Source: Avena insularis (lineage: Eukaryota; Streptophyta; Magnoliopsida; Poales; Poaceae). From it: 64,000 nt of DNA. Location of the stretch: positions 234,277,661-234,341,660 of the forward strand of contig CM042685.1 of NCBI GenBank assembly GCA_023614405.1, in the 5' to 3' direction. A model generated the notes under the pieces. That model was given only the letters and a program-made list of their open reading frames with translations, ran no database searches and had not been told where the DNA came from. Numbering within the stretch: the first letter of the stretch is position 1; each line of letters opens with the position of its first letter. This document shows, piece after piece, positions 22,305 through 33,419 of this stretch. The translations under genes and the position numbers were made by a program.

Positions 22305-23246
22305 TGAAGGAAATATGCCCTAGAGGAAATATCCATGGGTTATTGTAATGTTCCTTGAATATCCATATATCAGGCAACTTGTATTGATTGGCAATTATGT
22401 GAATTGTTTGTGAAACTCTTTACTTGTATGGTTATCTAATAGTTGTCCTTAGTCAGAGTTTATGTGAGGACATATATGAATATTATACTAGCACATCGAT
22501 TGGTTGATAACTATGTTTTGCAAGTCATAGACATGGAGATGTCAAACCAATGATGTGGACACATGTTATAAATATGGGGTTGGACTGACCCAACTTGGGA
22601 CTGGCAATTATACTTGTAGCTCTCTCTCTACAGATCGTGTACGTCTTGTCCTAAGACCTGAGATTGTCGCATGTACTTGAGATGTGGATCGACCTACTTT
22701 GGGGCTATCAACCACTACTCCATAACTGGGTAGTTATAAAGGTAGCTTTTGGGTTTGTCCCAAAACATGCTGCAAGGCATTGGTCAATCAAGATGGGATT
22801 TGTCCCTCTCTATTTGAGAGAGATATCTCTGGGCCCCTCGAGTGATCGGATCCAGAAATGCATGGCCATGATACATATGGTTAATAGTTAACCTAGTAAA
22901 GGGATTCCAAACCACAGTATCGAGAAAGAGAGGTCAGCTTGGAGTTAGACCAAATATCGTGAGGCAAAGGGGAAGACATGTACTTAACCTTGTGATGGTT
23001 CGTCCGAATGATCTTTATATGCGTTTAGGAGTTGACATGTCTTGCTAGAGGCCGCTACCAACTATTGACGAAGTAAGTGTACTCGTTCCATGTCTATGCG
23101 TGTATAAACCTATAGGGTCACATACTTAAAGGGCTAGAAGCCTAATGAGGATTGGATCCGAATTAGACCAAGCTCCACTAGGGACACCTATATAAGAGAG
23201 GGTGAGGCGAGCTGACTAGGGTTGAGCATTCCACCCAGTCGCCACT
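22305..23246 (+). repeat. Copia element F 5' LTR, left part
   Basis: The LTR starts TGAAGGAAATATGCCCTAGA and is interrupted after 942 bp by the Gypsy element D; it resumes at 35728. The joined LTR is about 1239 bp with TGAAG...CTTCA ends. A TATATAAG box is at 23189-23196. The Copia-like start resembles Angela LTRs but the body differs, so it is another family. Confidence 0.85.
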
Positions 23247-23732
23247 TGACGAGGTTTCAACTCGTCAATGCCCATTGTTATGAGCTTGGGTTTTGAAGAA
23301 GATGGGGGTGCTGGAGATCGCAGAACGGTTAACAGACAAGCAACTAGGGGACACGAGATTTACCCAGGTTCAGGCCCCCAGAGGGAAAACCCTACTCTTG
23401 CTTGTCTGCTCTTGATTACGATAGTGTTACAAGGGTGCGCAGATGCAATCTGGCGTGGAGGTGTGTATGCGGTGAAAAGATGTCCTCCTCGTCATGCCCT
23501 CCTAGCCTTTATATAGAGATAGGCAGGTCCCAGGCATAGATCGAGTCGGTTACAAGTTTAGGGTTTGCCCCTTTGAATATTCTATCTATTCTAGTCTTGC
23601 TCTCCAAGGATCCGAAGATGTCATGGGCTTGGGCCACCCGAAATCTCCACAAGCCACATATATTCTTGTGGGCTTTCCTTGGGCTGGACCAGGTACGCTA
23701 ATGTCGTGTACCCGTAGGGTATAACCATGTCA
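23247..23732 (-). repeat. D 3' LTR
   Basis: Top strand TGACGAGGTTTCAACTCGTC to GGTATAACCATGTCA, 486 bp, matching 35235-35727. The minus-strand TATA box (CTTTATATA on top) is at about 23507-23515. The polypurine tract CTCGGGGGCTAC on the minus strand (23744-23733) abuts it. Confidence 0.9.
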
Positions 23733-25375
23733 GTAGCCCCCGAGTGTTCAGTCGAATCATAGATTCGGCTGAGGACTCTTCAATCTTTCGAGTGCAGCTG
23801 TTTCTGTTCATAAGAGAAAGAAAACGATTTTAGTTTGTAGGGATCGTTGATGCGTGTGCCTGACTCTCCTGACGGATCAGGGCCAGTTAACTGTCTTAGG
23901 ACAAAACAACACGATCTTCTTCAGATTCGAGTCCCTAGACTCGAATCTGGAATGGATGCTGGCATAATTCGACTCGGGCCGCTAAGGTCTTACAGGAGTC
24001 GAATCCCAGTAGTTTTCGAGTGATGTACCCAATGCGTCCGTCGGGATTTTCATCGCGCCTGTTGGCACGGATTTTTACTAGTAGAGCGCAGTCAGGTGCG
24101 TTATCGGGCCATCAGATGATATCTGCAGGTCTTATCTTTGTGTCGTAGACACAACATCCAAAATGTTATCACCACGGAGGTGTTTCGGGTGGCCAAGGAG
24201 GATTGTTGGGGGGGTGACCCCAGATAGGGTAAGAACGGGGAAAGACGAAAGGAAGTTCCCCGGCAGGTTTCCGAGTTACAATCTAAATCTACCGAGTCCT
24301 GTAAAGGTCGGCCGAGGTAAGCAAGAGCAGGACCCTTGTGAGAAGAGCAAGGCGTAACCCGGCCGATATACTGTGTAAGTCGGCCGGGTCAGCCCGAATA
24401 ATCTGAATGCAGGTGAAGGCCAAGCCGAGTTAAGCGAGGCAGGGCCGAGTGATATGAAGCTTGCAAGAGAAGGAGATGCCTATAGTCAAACCCTAGTCAC
24501 GGGCTAGGTAGAATCTGAGCAGAGCCAAGCACAAAGGACAAGGCACAGGGCGACAGAAGGGCAGAAGGAGGTCATGGAGGTGACAGTCCTGAAGCCCGAG
24601 GCGTGCAGGCGGGGTCCTCTGGAACCTTGCCGTCGTTAGAAGAGCGACACGGAAAGGAGGTCGTCGAGTTACTATATTGGGACAAGCATATTCTTCGAAT
24701 ATGCTTGCCACGTCAGCCCTAGAGGAGCCCAGGGCTCCCCTTTATAAGGAGAGACTTGGACTCTGAGAAGGGCATCGACTCATTTGGTTACGTTAGGCTG
24801 GTAAAGTTCTTCCTCTCCACTTGTATACAGCTCAAGGAGCACTTGTAGCCCAAGAAAGGAGAAATAAAGATATTTACGTTAGTCTTCTGTGTGTAGAATC
24901 AACTACATCTTCCCTCCCCAGATCCCTCTAGCATCCATTGTTCCCATACATTAGCCTACCCATGGCATCTGCCGTGCCAACACCACGACAAGGATGATTC
25001 TCACTTAGCGTTGGTTGGGGCAAAGTTGCCAGAAAGTTTTTTCATTTTTGATCCGAAGGATCGCAGTCGAAAAGTTCATAGGGTGCGCGACCACCGCTCC
25101 CTATGGGAGTAGCCCCTGAGTGTCTGTTCGAGTCATAGACTCGAGCAGAGACTTTAGTTCAGTCGTTTTTAGCTTCAGGTCCGTAGGACACAATTTTTCG
25201 GGTGCTTGAATAAATCCTCCCTATGGGAGTAACCCCCGAGTCCGTAGTGGAGTCGTAGACTCGACGTAGGACTCGAAGAATCAAACATTGGTGTAGTACC
25301 TTAATCATGCCTCGGGTGCGCGGCCAGCGCTCCTGATAGGAGTAGCCCCTGAGTAATTGCTCGAATCGTAGATTC
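23733..25375 (-). repeat. D 3' UTR with polypurine-like motifs followed by hairpins
   Basis: GTAGCCCCCGAG at 23733-23744 is the true polypurine tract (read on minus). Related motifs recur at 25109-25120, 25229-25240 and 25342-25353. Each is followed on the top strand by an inverted repeat around ATA or GTA, for example CGAATC/GATTCG (23753-23767) and CGAGTC/GACTCG (25129-25143). A separate perfect 12-bp stem is at 23922-23949. Between 23950 and 25080 no coding frame is supported. Confidence 0.8.
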
Positions 25376-25840
25376 AAGTGAGTACTTTTAGTTGTCAGCC
25401 GAAGATTTCTAACCATTGCTAGTGTGGTTTTGATGACGTTAGTACTGACGATCGGTGACCTCAACCGTCTGCGGCGCCCAGGTGGCGTTTGGATGAACGT
25501 GGGTCCCACTTTCTGACTTGGATTTGACTGGTCGTGCGTGACATGCCGAGAATTACAGCGTCTCCTCGGTTTCCGTGCGTAGTGGACGACGTGCGAGCGA
25601 CAGTTCGCTGCTGTGTTGACACGTGGACGGTTGGATCTGTGCCTGGCATTAGGGCTTCTAGATGAACGGCTCCTGATCATCGTCTTCATCCCTATAACTG
25701 TGGGGGAAAATGGTGATTTGTTTTCACCCTTTGCCATTTGCTTTCTCTGCTGCTTCTATTCTCATGAGCTCTTCCTCTCGCGCATTGGACATTCTCCTTT
25801 CTTTCCCTTCTTCATTTCTGCTTGCACATATCCGGTGACG

Positions 25841-28800
25841 ATGCTCCATCACGGTGAAATCGAAGAAAGCGTCCGCCGGAGCGGGTTCGAGCACCGCCTG
25901 CGGCGGTAAGAAAGCTACCGCCCCTGCGCGCAACACCGATGGCAAGTAGAGGCGCTCTAACATGCGCGACACCGACCTGCACAAGCTACGCGACGCGGGG
26001 TTAATCCCGCAAAACAAGGAGGACATCAAGATTCCCAGCGATGAGGTAAACCCTCGCCCACCCGTGGGTTTCCGGGTGATCTTTGTTGCCTTCGTTCTTC
26101 GTGGTTTTTCTCTCCCTGCCCACGAATTCCTTCTTGGGCTCCTTTTTCTCTATGGGATTCAGATTCATCATCTATCTCCCAATTCCCTTCTCAACATTGC
26201 GTGTTTCATCACGCTTTGCGAGTGCTAGCTCGGCATCGAGCCGCACTTTGGTCTCTTCCGAAAACTCTATTTCGTGAAGAGACAATCCGGCTCCGACGGA
26301 GTCTATCCGATCGGCTTCTGCATCATTTCTCTTCGCCCTTTTGTCCAGTTTTTCTCCCTCTCTGTTTGCGAGTCCGTTCAGTATTGGCATCGCAAGTGGT
26401 TTTACATCCGTTATGTCAAGCTAGACGGTCAGCAATTTGTTCTTGCCCCCTTTGACTCCGAGCAGAAGATCGTCCGAAAAAGATCGTAGAAGAACCACAT
26501 CTTGGAAGGCGAAGTGGCAAAGGTGGAGATGCTCTACCAGCGGGTGGAGGCTCTCCAACTGGTTCTAGGCAAGGAGGTCAACGGGGTTGACATCATCCGC
26601 ACCTTCCTCAAGCATCGGGTGCAGCCGCTTCAAGCTAGGGCGCACCCAATGTTTCTCTACGCCGGCCCGAGTGATCACACGAGAGTGTCATCCGAGGAAT
26701 TATCTTCGGGTGACCTTGATAGGGCCCTCCGCTCTCTGCTGAAGTACAAGGCTGGCGAGGACCTGCCGGGGGAATCGCGTACCCCTCCTATTGTTGTAGT
26801 TTCTGACACCTGTTCATTATTTTTGTTTGCAGTGCCTCAAGGTTACGGGGTCCATGCCCCCTCTGCCTGAGAAATATGGTGAGGCGCCAGACAATGAAGA
26901 GGCAGACTTGATGCAGCTGTTGTGGCCGATCGCCCACTCACGAATCCCCCGAGGCTAGCGAGGGGTAGACCCGAAAGCGAGTACGGAGCTCAAGCGAGTC
27001 TTCGGATGCTTCGACTCCGCCGACGCCTTGGGACTCCTCCTTCCTCGTGCGCCACGGCGAGGATGATGGTGCTTCTTCTGCGCCGTTCCCGGTTGTGCCT
27101 CTGCAAGCAGTGGCGCCGCAGCCGCCGGCCAAGAAGAAGAAGGAGGAGAAGAAAGTGGTGCCGCGCATCTTCAATTTGAGTGACATTGACTCGTAAGTGG
27201 TTTCTCGGGTGCTTTCTCTTAGGTTTTGCGTCTTCCTTTGTCTTCTTGCTTTGATGAATATTTTCCTTTGTAGCCACTCCTCGGAGGGTTCTCTTAGTGA
27301 GAGTTCCCAGGAGAACATAGGGGAGTCGAAACCGATGACCCCTCCTTCTCAGATGGTGGCCACCTATAGGGGCGATGCTCTGAATCCCTCTCTGTAGGAG
27401 GCTCGGGTGATTGTCTCCCGAAAGACTGCACCTGGACCTTCGGAGTCTCTGTCTGAGCATGTAAGTTATTTTTCTCTTGCCCTGGGGGGAGCCCCCGAGC
27501 CCTATTTTTGAATGACCTGATGGTCTTGTTTTCCTTCTTGTGGGGCATAGCCCCCGAGCCTTTTTTCTGGTGCTTTCTTGATTTTTGGCTTTTGCTTCAT
27601 TTCACAGCCTTTTGTGCGCAGTGCCAACCTTCTTTTTCACCAGCATCTTGCGCTGGAGGCAAGCATGCAGCAACTTCGAGGTACGTGACGTACTTGTTCT
27701 TTTTCGTCTGCTCGCCAGAATGTAGCTTGTATTGCTCATATCTGTTCTTGATGCTTTTGCAGATGAAAATAATGCTGCCCTTCATCGACTGGACGCTCTG
27801 CAAAAGAGTCTTGGTCGCGCGGAAAAACAGGCTGCTGATCACATGGAGGCGAAGGAGCGCCTGCAGCAGGAGTTGGTCGCTGCTGCCGAGGCCAAGGAGC
27901 GCCTTTAGAGGGAGGCTTCGGATTGCGAGGAGCAGCTCGCAACTGCTACGGCTGCGCACGAGAAGGAGTGTGCTGAGAAGCTGATGACTGCTGCCAAGGC
28001 CATTTCCGGTAGGTGATTTGTCTGCTTGTGTTTTTTTTGCTGCTCTGTCTTCATGCCCTTATTCGATTCCTACCTTGCTTTCTTTGTTCCATATGCTTCG
28101 GGCATTTCCTTTGATCGCAGTGCCTTGGAGCACGGGAGCGCTCTGTACGATGCCACCGCGGCGGTGGAAGATCGTTGCGGTACTGCTGCTGGTTCCCTTG
28201 CCAAGGCCAAGGAGGTCCTTGGGCGCTTCTATAAGGAGATCGTTCCCAAGGGCGCTGCCGTTGAGGATGTTGATTCTTTGGCGGATGCGCTGTCAGAGGA
28301 TGCACATGTGGCCTACAAACTCCAGCAGAAGGGCCTTGGCGCCTCGATGGGGTTGGCCATGGCCATGGCATTTGGAGCGGAGCTGGACCTGCCGCGCATC
28401 ACTTCCCAGATGCCAACGACTGCCGATGTCTCAAAGGTAGCTTTCGCTCTCCTTGCATCTCGTTGTAAGTGCTATTGACCTTCTGGCGGAGTATGCTACA
28501 AAGCAGCAGGAGGAGGTCAACAGCAGGCAGTCTGGCTCTGAGGCCACTCCGGATGCGGGAGCCTAGGCTCTGTTGTTGTAGTTTTAGGATATTTGTCTTT
28601 TCCTTTTGCTGTAATATTTGTCGAACAGTTTCCTTGTGCCACGCAGTGGCCTTTTGATGTATATAAATGATGCTTCGGGCTTTTGTCAACGAGGCGTATC
28701 CTTCATACTTTTGCTTGGTTGCCTTTAGGGTCCTTCGGGTAAGGCTCCTATTGATGATTCGTCTGCCCCTCAGCCGCGACCATCTTTGGATGATGCGTCG

Positions 28801-29541
28801 CAACTTGTTTTCCTTTGCGGCTGCGTCCACAGCCTTGAGAAGGAGATTCTTGGCATCCGGGGTCACGCGGACATGTGGAAGTCGAAGTCGGAGCGTGCTA
28901 CCGCCAGGGGCGAGTATCTGATAGGGGAGTTGTGGCAGTTGGTCGAGCAGCTATAGTGTAAGTTTCCTTGAGCTGCTGCTCGTTTTTCGGCAGGTATAGA
29001 GGAGTTCCTTGTTTGCGTGTCATCTTACTCTATATTTTCTGCAGGTGCCAACCTTGTTCCGAGGGAGGAGAAGGAGCGCATTGCAGTTCGGATCAATTGC
29101 CTAACCCAACAAGATATGGAAGCCGGAGGTTTTTTCTGGATGGACGCGGCGGGCCACCGTCCCTTCTGTTGTCAGGATCGCGCTCATCAGGTGTCACGGG
29201 TGCTAAGGCAGGTGAAGACTTCCCTGGCGTCAATTATGTACGCCATGTTCCCCCTTGATGAGGCGCCTTCGACTCTATGGGGTTTGTTGGCGAAGTTTCG
29301 AGACGTGGGTCACGTCAGGGAGTTGGTGCGGCACCAGTTGGTTGCGGGGGTGAAGGCTGCCACAGCATTGTTCGCTGCACCGGATGTTGATCTTGCGGCG
29401 GTGGCGGCTGGGCCGCCCCCTCGACCAGATGGTGGCATGTGGGACATGCGCCCACATTACGCGGTTGTTAGGCAGTATGCTGAAGAGATTGTAGATCTTT
29501 TTGAGTATCGGGCGCATGTGATTCTTCGGAATAGGTAGGCC
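25841..29541 (+). pseudogene. D antisense ORF, intron-containing, 'putative gypsy type transposon' domain
   Basis: Coding pieces lie on the plus strand, opposite to gag-pol. 25962-26490 holds VGFRVIFVAFVLRGFSLPAH and YGIQIHHLSPNSLLNIACFI, typical of PF04195; 26502-26800 contains LKHRVQPLQARAHPMFLYAG. 27750-28480 has coiled-coil-like segments (KECAEKLMTAAKAISG, then SALEHGSALYDATAAVEDRC). 29041-29538 has REEKERIAVRINCLTQQDME and ends LFEYRAHVILRNR. GT...AG-like borders, such as ATGAGGTAAACC and TTTTGCAG, suggest several introns. A stop at 26226-26228 and others break it. Its role in the Tat cycle is unknown. Confidence 0.7.
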
Positions 29542-29880
29542 CTGTAAAAAAGATAGATGTAAAATTTGTATATATTTTGTGTGGGCTTGTTGCGCCCTTT
29601 GTTGTAAATATTATTTGTATTGGCACGTGGTGCTTTGTTGTATCCATGTCCTTTTCGTTAGCCTGACGTGGTCAGCTACTCAGGTGTACATGCGTTATTC
29701 TCAGTCGACGAAGTCGCGAGGTGAGGCGGAGCCCCCGAGTGTGTTGTAACATAAAGTAATGTAAAGAAAAAGGTTTTCAAACTGGGTACTTAGCTTTATT
29801 CATATCGTAATCGAGGAGGTACATTGTTCGGCTAAGTAGCCTTGGCTGACTAGCCTTATTGAAAGTAAATAGGGATAGAT
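29542..29880. other. Spacer between D antisense ORF and integrase end
   Basis: The two opposed coding regions converge here. The plus-strand ORF stops at 29538 and the minus-strand integrase tail reads from about 29880. AT-rich sequence after 29545 could supply poly(A) signals for both, but no specific site is clear. Confidence 0.4.
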
Positions 29881-31117
29881 AGGGGTAGAAGCGTCGCAAT
29901 TGTGCGACGTTCCATGGGTTGGAGTATGCGACTCCAGAGTTCACGTGCTTGAGGCGGTAGGCGCCACCTAGGATGACTTCGGTGACGATGTAGGGTCCTT
30001 CCTAGGGTGACTCGACCTTCTTCGATCGCTCTTGCTTGAGTCGTAGGACGAGGTCTCCTTCGACGAAGGACCTTGGGCGCAGCCGGAGGCTATGATAGTT
30101 GCGGAGGCTCTGCTGGTAGACCACAGAGTGATCCGCGACAATGTCGCGTGCTTCGTCGAGTGTGTCGACGGCGTCTTCGAGTGCAGCCGTCGATTCAGCT
30201 TTGCTGTAGGCGACGACCCGTGGGGCCTTATGGCGTACTTCTACAGGTAGCACGGCTTCGGCTCCGTGTACCATGAAGAAGGGCGTGTAGCCTGTTGAGT
30301 TGTTTGGCGTTGTGCGCAAGCTCCAGAGGATGGAGGGTAGCTCTTCTACCCAGGCTCCCGCAAGCCGTTCTAGTGGGCTGAGTAGGCGCTTTTTGATGCC
30401 GCTGCCTACGAGACCGTTGGCCTTTTCGACCTGCCCATTGGTTTGCAGGTGCGCCACGGAGGCGTATGATATGTTGATGCCAAGGCCTTCACAGAAGTCC
30501 TGGAATTCTTTGGAGATGAAGTTCGACCCGTTATCCGTGATGATGCTATGCGGCACACCGAACCTGTAAACTATGGACTCGAAGAATTTGACGGCCGTTT
30601 TGCCCTTTTGGTTGGTGACCGGCATGGCCTCGATCCACTTGGTGAACTTGTCGACTGCGACCAGGAGGTAGACGTGGCCTCCTTTCGAAGATTTGGGCAG
30701 TTTGCCGATCATGTCGAGGCCCCATTGGGCGAAGGGCCAGGCCAGGGGTATGGGCCTGAGATCCGACCTTGGTGCGTGTGGCTTGTCCACAAACCTCTGG
30801 CAGCCATTGCACCTATGGACGATGTCCTTGGCATCGTTCATGGACGTTGGCCAGTAGAATCCAGCTCGTAGAGCTTTGGCGATGAGGGCGCGGCTGCCCG
30901 CGTGATGGCCACAGATGCCCTCATGGATGTCTTGGAGGATGGTTTTGCCGTCACTGATGGTGACGCACCTTTGTAGTACACCCGAAATGCTGTGCTTGTA
31001 TAGCTTGCCATTGATGATGGTGAAGGCCTTGGACCGGCGAGATATGCGTTGGGCATCTGTCAGGTCATTGGGCAGTTCTCTCTGTCTGCCGGTACCGAAG
31101 AATGCAATTGCGTCCAT
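29880..31117 (-). pseudogene. D integrase
   Basis: Integrase joins the cDNA copy to the genome. The frame 31117-30002 shows the zinc-binding HHCC region (H65, H71, C103, C106) and the catalytic core: D135 in WGLDMIG, D195 in ITDNGSNF and E231 in VEKANGLV, with the 35-residue D-E spacing expected. It ends at a TAG (30002-30004) where the family has Trp; the tail EGPYIVTEVILGGAYRLKHV continues in frame to about 29880. No chromodomain follows, in line with the Tat lineage. Upstream, a frame change separates it from RNase H. Confidence 0.9.
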
Positions 31118-32277
31118 GTTTCTTCAATTGCCATGACCTGCACGAGGTTGACCAATGCAACCTCTGTGTCGAGCTTTTTGGGTCCTTCTTGTCCTTCAGG
31201 TAGCATAGTCCCTGAGTGCTCTGCTTCTTCAGGTGATCCCTTGGGGAATTTCCTTTTGATGGAAGGTACACAGATTTGTTCGAGGAACACACCTGGTGGC
31301 ACCCGCGCACAGGTGGAGCCGATGTTCGCGAGTCTATCATCCTCCTCGTTGCTTTCCCTTCCAACGTGGCAAAGCTCGCAGCCGTCAAAGTCTCCTTTGA
31401 GTGAGTTGTAGAGTGTGCGGTACACGATCATGTTAGCGGCGTGTGCGTCGCACTCGTTCATCGTCTGCTGGATGACGAGGTTCGAGTCACCGTAGATGAC
31501 TAGGCGCGTTGCACCGCAAATCTTGGCCATCCTCATGCCATGGATGATGGCCTCGTATTTGGACTCGTTGTTGGAGGCACGAAATTTCATCCGAAGGACA
31601 TATTTCATCTTATCCCCCTGCGGGGACGTCAGTATGATGCCAGCTCCTGCTCCGGCTTCGCGCTTGGAGCTGTCAAAGTGCATTGTCCATGACTGCATCA
31701 TGTCCGGGGTATCCGGCAGCTGGAGCTCCATCCAGTGGATGAGGAAGTCAGGGAGGACCTGAGATTTGATCGCATGGCGCTTCTCGTAGACTATGTCCAG
31801 AGGGGATAGCTCGATGCCCCATAGGGCTACGCGTCCTATAGCTTCGGGGTTGTTCAGGATGTTTGATAGTGGCGCCTCATTGACAACCATCACCTGATGC
31901 TCCTGGAAGTAGTGGCTCAACCGACAAGCTGTCATGAACACGCCGTAGGCGAGTTTCTGGTAGTGAGGGTACCTCTATTTTGTTGGCGTCAGTACCTTGC
32001 TGAGGTAGTAGATTGGTCGTTGGACCCCATGGGTCTTGCCATCTTCGGGTCGTTCGACCACGAGCACGGTACTTACCACCTGATGTGTGGCTGCTATGTA
32101 TAGCAGCAGAGGCTCGCGCTCCTTTGGTGTGACCAGGACGGGCGAGGTGGAGAGCAGCCGCTTTAGATCTTCGAATGCGTCGTCTGCTTCAGGTGTCCAC
32201 TCGATTTTTTCTTCTTTGCGTAGCAGCTGGTAGAAAGGCAGGGCCTTCTCACCCATGCCGCTGATGAATCTGCTCAA
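31060..32277 (-). pseudogene. D RNase H region, two domains
   Basis: 32277-31975 reads the first RNase H after RT (LLLYIAATHQVVSTVLVVER, QRPIYYLSKVL), ending at TAG in place of the Gln of KQRYPHYQKL. 31941-31060 then carries a second, archaeal-type RNase H: WTMHFDSSKREAGAGAGIIL, NNESKYEAIIHGMRMAK and GDSNLVIQQ. RNase H removes the RNA template during cDNA synthesis. Having both is characteristic of Tat-lineage elements. Confidence 0.87.
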
Positions 32278-33064
32278 CGCCGCGATGCGCCCAGCTAACT
32301 GTTGGACACCTTTGAGGTTCCTTCGGCTTCTCCATCGCCAATATGGCCCAAATTTTCTTCGGGTTCACCTCGATCCCTCGTTGGGACATGAAGTAGCCAA
32401 GTAGCTGTCCTGATGGGACACCGAAGGCGCACTTTTCTGGGTTCAACTTGATCTTGTAGTGATCGAGGTTGTCGAATGTCTCGCGGAGATCGTCGATCAA
32501 TGTCTTGGCCTCCCTTGTCTTGACTACTATGTCATCAACATAGATCTGTATGTTGCGGCCGATCTGGTTCTTCAGGCATGCCTGCATGAACCGCTGGTAC
32601 GTGGCACCTGCGTTCTTCAGCCCGAAGGGCATTGTGTTGTAGCAGAATACTCCGAACGGTGTGATGAATGTTGTTTTCTCCTGATCTTCGACCTTCAATC
32701 GAATCTGATTGTAGCCTGAGTAGGTGTCGAGGAAGGAGAGTTTCTCGCATCCTGCAGTCGAATCGATGATCTGATCGATCCGAGGGAGAGGGAAGTGGTC
32801 CTTCGGGCAGTGCTTGTTGAGAGATGTAAAGTCCACGCACATCCGTAGGATGTTCGTGTCCTTCTTACGGACCAGTACAGTGTTGGCTAGCCACTCGCTC
32901 TCCTTGATCTCCCGGATGAAGTCAGCGTCGAGGAGTCTATTGACTTCGACTCCGACGGCTTCGGCCCGTGGCTCGGACAATTTTCGGATGGACTGTTTGA
33001 CAGGCTTGGTGTCTAAAAACACATTAAGTGCGTGCTCGGCGAATTCCCTGGGAACTCCTGGCAT
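32249..33064 (-). pseudogene. D reverse transcriptase
   Basis: The RT palm motifs are present: VRKKDTNILRMCVDFTSLNK, FLDTYSGYNQIRL (residues 111-123), TPFGVFCYNTMPFGLKNAGA and the catalytic YVDD (residues 175-178). After KPKEPQRC a frame change at about 32310 moves the rest to the frame ending at 31975. The enzyme would copy element RNA into DNA; this copy cannot be translated through. RT and integrase order (RT before integrase) confirms Gypsy. Confidence 0.92.
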
Positions 33065-33419
33065 GTCCGCAGGACACCAGGCGAAGATTTCCCAACGCTC
33101 ACGGAGGAATTCGATGAGCGCGCGTTCCTATGCGGGGCTGAGGTCATTGGCGATCAGCACCGTCTTGGAGGCGTCCGTCGGGTGGACCTGCACCTTTTTT
33201 TGTGTTGACTGTTGAGTCGAACGACATGTCGGGTGTGTTTTGCCTGGAGACTGGGGGTGCCCCGTTGTCTGTCACCTCCTGAAGCCTTGTGAGCTCCTCC
33301 TGCATGCCGAACGACTGGGAGATTATGTTGAAGTCTCTTTCGCAGTGGTTGGATCGGGTGAAGCTGTCCTGTACCGTGATGACGCCCCTAGGTCTTGGCA
33401 TCTTGAGTAGCAGGTACGC

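Noticed and set aside
21581..22336. 251-codon minus-strand frame
   Set aside because: It runs from the F LTR through the GC-rich unit into E1's LTR, so it spans three unrelated sequences; it is a product of GC-rich composition.
25841..29541. Treating the plus-strand exons between D's LTRs as a host gene
   Set aside because: They lie within the element, and the 11727-17037 fragment carries a related antisense frame in the same relative position; it is an element gene.
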